Positions 41,044-47,952 of a DNA stretch of 64,000 nucleotides are shown here, in pieces. Below the pieces are notes generated by a model, which searched no databases, was not told the origin of the DNA, and saw nothing but the letters and a program-made list of their open reading frames with translations. Numbering within the stretch: the first letter of the stretch is position 1; each line of letters begins with the position of its first letter. Position numbers and translations under genes: made by a program. The DNA is taken from contig JANQKR010000013.1 in assembly GCA_028281025.1 (NCBI GenBank), forward strand, positions 248,001-312,000, given 5' to 3'. The DNA comes from Croceivirga sp. Lineage in GTDB: Bacteria > Bacteroidota > Bacteroidia > Flavobacteriales > Flavobacteriaceae.

Positions 41044-43896
41044 TCAAGATTTATATTGTGAGGGAGGAACCCCAAAGGTTTCATTAAAGCATTTGGAGAA
41101 ATAGCCCACATTCTCAAAACCTACTTTGTAGGCCACTTCGGCAACGGAGCCTACACCCAGGTTCAACAGTTGTGCGGCTTTTTTTAAGCGAATCAAACGA
41201 ATGAACTTTGTTGGGGAACAGCCCGTATGGGCCTTTAGTTTTCGATACAATTGCGATCGACTCATGTTCATGTTTGAAGCAAAGGACCCAATATCAAAAC
41301 TGGAATCGCTTAGATGCTCTTCAACGGTTTGCAATGCGTGTTGAATGATTCTCTGCTGTTCAGGGGGAAATTTTAAACGCGTAATGCGCAGGATGTTAGG
41401 GTTGTTTTGGTTTTTGGCCAAATTGGTTTGTAATACACGTATTTCCGATTCAAACTGCTGCCTTGATGTACGTACCCGTACTAAATGACGATACAACAGT
41501 GTGCCCAAAATAAGTAATGTGGCGACATAGATACCATAGGCCGATATGGATTTCCAGAAGGGCGGGGAAATGATTAAAGCCAAAGAGGCCCTCTTGACCA
41601 AATCATCCGTTGTTTTAACGTTGAGCACATATGCGCCCGAAGGTAGATTGCCCAAGGTGATTTTTTGTTCTTCGCCCAGCGGTTTCCAGTCTTCACTTAG
41701 CCCAATCAGTTGGTATTCGTATTGGCTGTTTGCCAAATCAGCATAACTCAATTCGGCAAAAGCAAAAGTCATGTTGTTCTGGTCGTGGTTCAGTTTTAAG
41801 GTATCCCTTCTTGAAATATGGGTTTTTAAGAAATCGGTGGTCAAATGATTGCTTTCCCCATCGAGCAATTGAAAATCAGTGAACACCATTGGGGCGCTTT
41901 TTGTTTTTTGGCCAAAAGCAAGGGGGTCAAAGGAGTTGAAACCATTGATTCCCCCAAAGAAAAATTCGCCTGTTGCACTTTTAAAGTAGGCCCCTGCGTT
42001 GAACTCATTGTCTTGAAGGCCCTGATCAACATCAAAATGCCTGAATTTTTTTAAAGTCTGGTCAAATACACCAAGGCCGGCATTGCTCGTAAACCAAATG
42101 CGGTCCCTACCATCGACCAACACCCCATAGATAACATCGTTTAAAAGACCATTTTGGGTAGTGTAATGCGTGAACGTTCCTGTAGTGACATCCAATTGAT
42201 TGAGGCCGCCGCCATAGGTGCCGATCCAGAAACGTCCTTTTTTATCTTCGGCAATAGCGGTAATGTATTTATGGCTCAAACCTTCTGGATTTGAGGGGTC
42301 GAACAAATATCTTTTTAGTGTACCCGTAGCGGTATCCATGCAATTGAGACCGTCTTTGGTACCTACCCAAAGCAATCCCTTTTTGTCAAAAAACAGCATA
42401 TTGATGGAGTTTGCCAAAAGGGGCCTGCCTTCATCGAATTCGAACAAGAACTTTTTGGAAACTTTGGTTGCCGTATTGAATCTCCATAGCCCATAGCCTC
42501 CAATCCAAAGGTTGTGGTCTGGGTCGGCAGCTAGGGTACGTACCTGGTTTATGGAATCCGTTTGCCCTGGCAGGGTGCGAAAACGTTCGAATTTTTTTGT
42601 TTTTTCGTTGTACCTGTTCAGCCCGTTCAACCAGGTACCCGCCCAAATTACGCCAGTTGAATCCTTACAGATAGAGCGAATGGTATTTGAAGAAATGGAT
42701 AGCATATCTTTGGAATCGTTGGTGAACAATGTTACTTCTTCCGTTTCCCTGTTGATGAGGTTCAACCCTCCATGTGTCCCCACCCAAAGTCTATTCTCCC
42801 TTTCCAATAAGATACTACGAACAGTATTTTCACTTAAGGTATTCGTATTCCCAAGAGTGTGTTTGTAGTGATTGAATCGAGGTTGACGCGGATCATATTT
42901 ATTCACACCACCACCATAGGTGCCTATCCATAGGATTTCCTGAGTATCTCGATGTATAGACCGAATTGAGTTTGAATTAAGTCCTTTTTCATTGTAGGGA
43001 TTGTGAAGTAAAGCCCTAAAAGAGTGGTCCAGGCGATCAAAGAGTACAAGCCCGCTTTTCCGTGTTCCTATGTAGAGCGTATTCTGCGCCCCAATGGTAA
43101 GCGACAACACTCCAATATCGGAAGGCAAGGCACTGTTTTTATCATAAAACGTGGTGGGTTGCAATTCATTATTTTGAGTGCTGTAGTTCAAAAGTCCTTT
43201 ATCGGAACCGATCCAAAGTGAAGATGAATCCAATACCATGGTCGCCCAAGAGGGGTTGTTCAAGGGTTTTTTTAGAACAGATACAAACGAACGGTCTTCA
43301 ATCCTTATTTTTTCCAAACTCTTGGAACCCAACACCCAAAAATGGTTTTTATCTTCTGCAGCAATGGACCATATCACGGAGTTACCTTTTGGTGCCCCTG
43401 AAAAGTATTTTTTAAAACCGCTGTCCCCATCAAAAATGTTGAGGCCGTTCATGGTCCCGACCATCAAAAGCCCATCTGCATTGACACATAAAGCGGTTAC
43501 CCTATTGCTTGATATACTGCAGACCTCGTCGGGCTGGTGCAGGTATCTTGTAAATGTTTCGGTATAGGGGTTGAAATAGTTAAGTCCGTTTTTGGTTCCT
43601 ACCCATAGAAATCCATCTTGGTGTTCCGCTATGGTATTGATATAGCTGCTGCTTAGACTGGTACTATCGTTTGGTTGATGTCTGTACACCGTAAAGCTCG
43701 TGCCATCGTACTTATTAAGACCATCCTCGGTTCCAAACCACATAAACCCTTGGGTGTCCTTAATAATACAGGTTACTGAAGATTGTGATAAACCATCTGT
43801 CATGGTGAGGTGCTCAAATCTTGAAGACGTATTCTGGGTATTGGCACAATTAAAGGCCAAGAAGAAGAAGAACAGGATGATCGAATCTTTTCCCAT
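41044..43896 (-). CDS. Membrane-anchored AraC regulator with two-component propeller sensor but no kinase
   Basis: 950 residues. A signal peptide is followed by about 650 residues of repeated W-V-G-T-x-x-G-L-N-type two-component regulator propeller blades, a Y_Y_Y domain (Y-E-Y-Q-L-I-G-L-S-E-D-W-K), one membrane helix at about 784-802, a 45-residue linker and an AraC helix-turn-helix domain at about 850-950 (S-R-S-Q-L-Y-R-K-L-K, F-x-x-V-G-Y-F-S-K-C-F). This is the hybrid two-component layout with the histidine kinase and receiver missing; no H-box or D-x-G-x-G is present. The regulated genes are not obvious; no susC/susD pair lies in the window. Confidence 0.9.
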   Translation of the reverse strand: MGKDSIILFFFFLAFNCANTQNTSSRFEHLTMTDGLSQSSVTCIIKDTQGFMWFGTEDGLNKYDGTSFTVYRHQPNDSTSLSSSYINTIAEHQDGFLWVGTKNGLNYFNPYTETFTRYLHQPDEVCSISSNRVTALCVNADGLLMVGTMNGLNIFDGDSGFKKYFSGAPKGNSVIWSIAAEDKNHFWVLGSKSLEKIRIEDRSFVSVLKKPLNNPSWATMVLDSSSLWIGSDKGLLNYSTQNNELQPTTFYDKNSALPSDIGVLSLTIGAQNTLYIGTRKSGLVLFDRLDHSFRALLHNPYNEKGLNSNSIRSIHRDTQEILWIGTYGGGVNKYDPRQPRFNHYKHTLGNTNTLSENTVRSILLERENRLWVGTHGGLNLINRETEEVTLFTNDSKDMLSISSNTIRSICKDSTGVIWAGTWLNGLNRYNEKTKKFERFRTLPGQTDSINQVRTLAADPDHNLWIGGYGLWRFNTATKVSKKFLFEFDEGRPLLANSINMLFFDKKGLLWVGTKDGLNCMDTATGTLKRYLFDPSNPEGLSHKYITAIAEDKKGRFWIGTYGGGLNQLDVTTGTFTHYTTQNGLLNDVIYGVLVDGRDRIWFTSNAGLGVFDQTLKKFRHFDVDQGLQDNEFNAGAYFKSATGEFFFGGINGFNSFDPLAFGQKTKSAPMVFTDFQLLDGESNHLTTDFLKTHISRRDTLKLNHDQNNMTFAFAELSYADLANSQYEYQLIGLSEDWKPLGEEQKITLGNLPSGAYVLNVKTTDDLVKRASLALIISPPFWKSISAYGIYVATLLILGTLLYRHLVRVRTSRQQFESEIRVLQTNLAKNQNNPNILRITRLKFPPEQQRIIQHALQTVEEHLSDSSFDIGSFASNMNMSRSQLYRKLKAHTGCSPTKFIRLIRLKKAAQLLNLGVGSVAEVAYKVGFENVGYFSKCFNETFGVPPSQYKS

Positions 43897-44020
43897 TTGG
43901 ATGCTAATTAACTAGTAACTAGAACACTGCATTCTAAAAATAAGATAAATAGCTAGCTTAATCAAAAAGTGTCCTATATATGATGGACCGAAATGGCTTT
44001 ATATTCAATGGGGATTGCTA

Positions 44021-44046
44021 AAAAAAAGGTGTGAAAACTTCACACC
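44021..44046 (-). terminator. Intrinsic terminator (- strand)
   Basis: GGTGTGAA (44028-44035) and TTCACACC (44039-44046) form a perfect 8-bp stem with a 3-base loop. On the - strand the stem is followed by seven T residues (44027-44021), the classical terminator form. It would end transcripts coming from the SnoaL-like genes at 44207 and beyond. Confidence 0.75.
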
Positions 44047-44051
44047 AAAAA

Positions 44052-44180
44052 GGGACTGTTTAAAAAGTTTTTTTTGTCAACCTTAACCTGTTTCAAGTTC
44101 CCTTGGGAATTGGGAAATAAAAGGTCAGGATTCTGAACTAAATTCGGAACGACGATTTTATTGCCTTTTTAAACAGCCCC
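44052..44180. mobile_element. Candidate MITE with 16-bp terminal inverted repeats
   Basis: GGGACTGTTTAAAAAG (44052-44067) and CTTTTTAAACAGCCCC (44165-44180) are inverted copies with one mismatch, bounding a 129-base non-coding stretch. The ends begin with GGG(A/G)CTGTTTAAA, like transposon termini. No clear target-site duplication is seen. Confidence 0.45.
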
Positions 44181-44206
44181 AACAAATTAAATTTGGTGGC
44201 TAAGGA

Positions 44207-44578
44207 TTATTCGCTAAAAACAGAAGGATCATAGAAAAAGGATGCCTTTTTGATTTTTCCGTTTTCCACCTCATATACACAAAGCTCCTCCATGGTGCAG
44301 CGCCCCATATCCTTAAAGGTGGCATCACTGATCATAGGAACAACAAAGTGGTTTCCTACTACTACCGCATCACCTACCATGCCGTCATGATGTTCCTGAA
44401 TGCTGTTTGCCCAATTTTCAAATCCTTTTAAGATATTGGCGATCCCTTCGGTTCGCTCATTGGGAACTCCGGGCATTTCCATACTCACTGCATCTTCTGC
44501 GTAAAGGGCATAGGCCTCAACATATTTTCCCTGCCTACATAGATTTACCAGCTTGTTAGCTACTTCTTGTGTTGTCAT
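44207..44578 (-). CDS. SnoaL-like (NTF2 fold) protein
   Basis: 123 residues. The cone-shaped NTF2/SnoaL fold is suggested by the start E-V-A-N-K-L-V-N-L-C-R-Q-G-K-Y-V-E-A-Y-A-L-Y-A-E-D-A-V, a middle helix (I-L-K-G-F-E-N-W) and the strand-rich C-terminus ending V-E-N-G-K-I-K-K-A-S-F-F-Y-D. Members are small enzymes or ligand-binding proteins; no catalytic set is evident. A close paralogue lies directly upstream, including matching bases before the start codon (GTCATTTGTCTTCGTT on the + strand), so the pair arose by tandem duplication. Confidence 0.8.
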   Translation of the reverse strand: MTTQEVANKLVNLCRQGKYVEAYALYAEDAVSMEMPGVPNERTEGIANILKGFENWANSIQEHHDGMVGDAVVVGNHFVVPMISDATFKDMGRCTMEELCVYEVENGKIKKASFFYDPSVFSE

Positions 44579-44610
44579 TTGTCTTCGTTCTATAATTGTA
44601 CTTCGGGACG

Positions 44611-44975
44611 TTATGGGGTTGGGGTATAGAAAAATTCTTCCTGCACGATCTTACCATCCTTTACCTGGTACAGACAGATTTCTTCCATCGATTGTCTTCC
44701 CCCCTCCTTAAAAGTGGCATCCATTCTCATATAACATGAAAAGAAATTATCGGCCACTATGGGGTCGGACACTTCATTGCCATGAAATTCTTCGACCATA
44801 TCATTAAAAAATGCGGCTTTTTTTAGGACTTCCTCAAAACCTTCCACGCGTTCCATAGGGGCTCCTTTGGGCTCAATACTAACAATGTTGGGACCGTAAA
44901 GCGTTTTCATGGCGTTTTCAAATTGGCCAGTCTACAATAACCGACCAATTTGTCGGCAACTTCCTGTGTTGTCAT
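44611..44975 (-). pseudogene. Frameshifted tandem paralogue of the SnoaL-like gene
   Basis: From the ATG at 44975 the protein begins M-T-T-Q-E-V-A-D-K-L-V-G-Y-C-R, as in the intact neighbour (M-T-T-Q-E-V-A-N-K-L-V-N-L-C-R). It then loses frame and stops after about 22 codons. One base added after the C-R codons would restore (x)-G-Q-F-E-N-A-M-K-T-L-Y-G and join the rest (44910-44611). The remainder keeps the paralogous pattern (E-R-V-E-G-F-E-E-V-L-K, D-A-T-F-K-E-G-G-R-Q-S-M-E-E-I-C-L-Y-Q-V-K-D-G-K-I). An internal start at 44910 would give a fold lacking its first helix. Confidence 0.75.
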
Positions 44976-44995
44976 TTGTCTTCGTTTTTATTGAT

Positions 44996-45673
44996 TCATA
45001 AATAATACTCCTGGTTTTCGAGGGCTTTGCCCAGATAGGTGTTTAGGGGCCTTAAAATTTCAAAATGCTCCACTATTTCACCTACCAGACGTTCCGACCC
45101 ATAAAAATTGGACACGGGAAATTCGGCAAAGGCATAAAATTGTTTATGGAACAAGTAGTCACATTGCTCCGCAATTGCCTTGAATTCCTTATCCAATCGC
45201 TTTGCCCTTTCCCCTTTTAAGAGACCAAATGCCCTCCTGAATGTTGGGGTTTCCACAAGACCTGTAAGTTGCTTTGGATTCTTGGCAATATATTGCCGTA
45301 TCTTTTTGAGTTGCGTTGGGCTTACCATAAAAAGGCCACCCCCTACATGTACATGTTCGGCATCGATACCCAAATAATATCCCGGCTTTTCCGATTTTTT
45401 TCCTCCTGGGGAAAAACCGGCCTTCATTAGGGTATGGTAAGGGGATTTGTCCTTGGAAAACCGAATGTCCCTATGAATCCTGAAAAGGGCCTTTTTGGGG
45501 TCTTCAACCATTTGGCCATTCCATAGTTTCAATTGTGGAAGTAAGGTCTCCAACAATTCCAAAAAAGGACCTTTTACATCCGTTTCATAACGCTTCTTAT
45601 TGGCGTGGAACCATTCCTTGGTATTGTTTTGGGCAAGTTCCTTAAAAAAGGTGCTGTAGGAGGCTGTGATCAT
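44996..45673 (-). CDS. DUF2461 family protein
   Basis: 225 residues, soluble. The block F-F-K-E-L-A-Q-N-N-T-K-E-W-F-H-A-N-K-K-R-Y at about 9-29, F-R-I-H-R-D-I-R-F-S-K-D-K-S-P-Y-H-T at 63-80 and G-Y-Y-L-G-I near 97 are typical of DUF2461, a conserved family without known function. It overlaps the next upstream gene by 4 bases (ATGA), so the two small genes form a translationally coupled pair. Confidence 0.9.
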   Translation of the reverse strand: MITASYSTFFKELAQNNTKEWFHANKKRYETDVKGPFLELLETLLPQLKLWNGQMVEDPKKALFRIHRDIRFSKDKSPYHTLMKAGFSPGGKKSEKPGYYLGIDAEHVHVGGGLFMVSPTQLKKIRQYIAKNPKQLTGLVETPTFRRAFGLLKGERAKRLDKEFKAIAEQCDYLFHKQFYAFAEFPVSNFYGSERLVGEIVEHFEILRPLNTYLGKALENQEYYL

Positions 45674-45996
45674 ACCTTTGTTTTTTGGTTTCGGATCGTG
45701 TCAAGAGCCAATTGGGTCATTTCTTCCCAATGGTATTTGTTGGTAAAGGGAAGCTCGTACCAGCCGGTCAACGGCCCTTTGTTCCTAAAGGGATTGAATT
45801 CCTTTAGTGGTTTTTTGATCTGGTCTATGGGATAATCCTTCCCCAGCCTAAATACCATTCGCCCCTTTCTGGAATAAAAGGCAAATACCTTTCCCTCAAA
45901 GCAAAGGGCCGGGGAACGCATCATCCTGCCTTCCACCACCTGCGGATGTAACGCACAAAACGTTTGGCAAATCCCTAGAAAGATCTCAAATTCCAT
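45670..45996 (-). CDS. Small protein, possibly TfoX/YjbR-like
   Basis: 108 residues, soluble. M-M-R-S-P-A-L-C-F-E-G-K-V-F-A-F-Y-S-R-K-G-R-M-V-F-R-L resembles the beta-hairpin core of TfoX N-terminal domains and YjbR-like proteins, and the end W-x-x-M-T-Q-L-A-L-D-T-I resembles their last helix. The match is weak. It is coupled to DUF2461. A TAGCTTTG box (46008-46001, - strand) lies only a few bases before the ATG, so the message may be leaderless. Confidence 0.6.
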   Translation of the reverse strand: MEFEIFLGICQTFCALHPQVVEGRMMRSPALCFEGKVFAFYSRKGRMVFRLGKDYPIDQIKKPLKEFNPFRNKGPLTGWYELPFTNKYHWEEMTQLALDTIRNQKTKV

Positions 45997-46056
45997 ATCC
46001 CAAAGCTAGGGATGCCCTCAATGGGGGGAAATGGTGAAATCCGACACTTTTGAGGG

Positions 46057-46087
46057 TTGATTGTGCCAAAAAGGATGGTTACCTTTA
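46057..46087 (+). promoter_or_regulatory. Candidate promoter for the GlxA-type regulator
   Basis: TTG (46057-46059), 20 bases, then TACCTTTA (46080-46087), one mismatch from TAnnTTTG, ending 18 bases before the ATG at 46106. Confidence 0.45.
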
Positions 46088-46105
46088 GTTCAGATACGAA
46101 CAAAC

Positions 46106-47119
46106 ATGAAACATGTAAGCATTTTGGTGCCAAAGGGGAATTCCATCTTGAGTAGCATAGTTGGACCTTATAAGATATTGATGGGTGCCAACCAATTTAT
46201 GATACAGGCGGGTTTACGGAATGATAACTATTTTGACCTTCACCTGGTAGGTATTGAAAAAGCGGCCACACTCTATGAAGGAGCCTTTGGGGTCCATTGC
46301 GATAACCTTTTGGAGGAGATTGAAAAAACGGACCTGATTTTAATTCCAGCCCTGCGACCAGACAATCTTATGGAGGATTTGGCTGAAAATGCGCCCTTTA
46401 TTCCCTGGATCTTAAAGCACAGGGCCCATTCCAATGCCGAGGTTGCCAGCATGTGTATGGGGGCATTTATTTTGGCACAGACCGGTTTGGTGGACAACAA
46501 GCAATGTTCCACCCATTGGGCTGCCATGGATTTGTTTGCCCAATTGTTTCCGCAAGTGAATTTGGTGTCCAATAAAGTGGTTACTGAAGAGGATGGCATC
46601 TATACCAGCGGGGGCGCCTATTCGTTTTTGAACCTTATGTTACATCTGGTGGAAAAATACTGTGGCCGTGGGGCAGCTGTATATATCTCCAAATTTTTTG
46701 AAATAGAATTTGACCGTGACAATCAAAATCAATTTGCCATATTCCAGGGTCAGAAAGATCATGAGGATGAAGCCATACGACAGGCGCAGCTGTACATTGA
46801 AGGAAATGTCACCGAAAGGATCTCGGTGGAGGCCCTGGCCCTAAAATTTGCCATCAGCCGACGGAATTTTGTGCGACGATTTAAAAAGGCCACACAGAAT
46901 ACCCCCTTGGAATACATCCAGCGGGTTAAAATGGAAGCGGCCAAGCGAAGTTTGGAGTCTACCCAAAAGAATGTGAACGAAGTGATGTATCAAGTGGGCT
47001 ATGCCGACCAGAAGGCATTCAGGACCGTATTCAAAAAATATGTGGGTTTGTCACCTATAGCGTACAAGGCAAAATACAACCGAAGTAAGGTAAGTTTTGA
47101 CCGACCTATGGCTTGGTGA
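46106..47119 (+). CDS. GlxA-type transcriptional regulator (DJ-1/PfpI plus AraC)
   Basis: 337 residues from the ATG at 46106. Residues 1-190 form a class I glutamine amidotransferase-like/DJ-1 domain with Cys117 in the nucleophile elbow (A-S-M-C-M-G-A). Residues about 225-330 are an AraC double helix-turn-helix (I-S-V-E-A-L-A-L-K-F-A-I-S-R-R-N-F-V-R-R-F, V-N-E-V-M-Y-Q-V-G-Y-A-D-Q-K-A-F-R). It senses an unknown compound and regulates transcription. It is divergent from the small TfoX-like gene, which could be a target. Confidence 0.9.
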   Translation: MKHVSILVPKGNSILSSIVGPYKILMGANQFMIQAGLRNDNYFDLHLVGIEKAATLYEGAFGVHCDNLLEEIEKTDLILIPALRPDNLMEDLAENAPFIPWILKHRAHSNAEVASMCMGAFILAQTGLVDNKQCSTHWAAMDLFAQLFPQVNLVSNKVVTEEDGIYTSGGAYSFLNLMLHLVEKYCGRGAAVYISKFFEIEFDRDNQNQFAIFQGQKDHEDEAIRQAQLYIEGNVTERISVEALALKFAISRRNFVRRFKKATQNTPLEYIQRVKMEAAKRSLESTQKNVNEVMYQVGYADQKAFRTVFKKYVGLSPIAYKAKYNRSKVSFDRPMAW

Positions 47120-47163
47120 TTTGGTTTAATCTATTATTTTGGCTTTCAAAGTGAATTTGGAGA

Positions 47164-47871
47164 ATGCCATCAGATTTGGATTTATTAATTGATCATTATC
47201 AATGGGAGGTGCAGAGAATAAAAGCCCTTATAGAAGAACATAAGGAAATGCACTTTTACGAAGAAGTAATATTGGATAATAGGGCTTTACAAAGCGCTTA
47301 TGGTGAACTTGATAGGCTACTTGCTTTAAGAAAGCCAAACCATAATAAAATACAATATATTGAACATAGGATTTCTTCCATGAAAAGAATGGAAGAAAGA
47401 ATGATTAAAAAATATGGCTCATTATATGACTCTTCTTCTATTAAAGTTGAAATAAGAGTGTTGGAAAAAGAGCTAAAAGAACTCTCTAAGCCCAAAGTTG
47501 GGAAAAGGGAGGAGACCCAGGTTTTGGACGATGTTCTTTATAAGCTGATTGAGGACAACCAGGAGCAGATATCCATTTTTATTGATTCTTATCAATCAAG
47601 GTTGATGATTTCCATCGTTAAAATTGACGATTTAATTTTTCAAACGGAACTCTATCTGACAGACATTCAGGAAAACAGTTATTTAAAGAACAAAAGTGTC
47701 CTCAAAGAGCTTCAATTCGTATTTGATGCTGAATCAAAGAAATTTCGAAGTAGTTTTACCCTTTCTTCCAGAAAAAACATCCTTCCTTTCAAGGAATACT
47801 TTGCAAGACTGATTTTTGGTTTGAAAAGGGATTTGGAATTGGTGGATGAACTTTACATTAAATTAGATTAA
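47164..47871 (+). CDS. Coiled-coil-rich protein of unknown function
   Basis: 235 residues, highly charged and helical, with heptad-like segments at about 10-115 (Q-R-I-K-A-L-I-E-E-H-K-E, Y-I-E-H-R-I-S-S-M-K-R-M-E-E-R-M-I-K-K) and at 130-160. There is no signal peptide, membrane helix or known motif. The ATG is preceded by GGAG. Base composition is slightly more AT-rich than its neighbours. It stands alone between the GlxA-type regulator and the sprE gene. It may be a strain-specific orphan. Confidence 0.6.
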   Translation: MPSDLDLLIDHYQWEVQRIKALIEEHKEMHFYEEVILDNRALQSAYGELDRLLALRKPNHNKIQYIEHRISSMKRMEERMIKKYGSLYDSSSIKVEIRVLEKELKELSKPKVGKREETQVLDDVLYKLIEDNQEQISIFIDSYQSRLMISIVKIDDLIFQTELYLTDIQENSYLKNKSVLKELQFVFDAESKKFRSSFTLSSRKNILPFKEYFARLIFGLKRDLELVDELYIKLD

Positions 47872-47952
47872 GAATTTTAACAGATCTTGTCCCGATCTCG
47901 ATAATAATCCACCCTTTTTTAAGTTATCCTTCATAGGAAAGATTGTCACATT

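Larger units (their letters stand above)
43897..44206. other. Intergenic region with terminator and a MITE-like element
   Basis: 310 bases upstream of the sensor gene and downstream of the SnoaL-like gene. It contains the terminator hairpin at 44021-44046 and the inverted-repeat element at 44052-44180 listed separately. The stretch 43897-44020 presumably holds the promoter of the sensor gene; no exact TAnnTTTG was found there. Confidence 0.5.
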
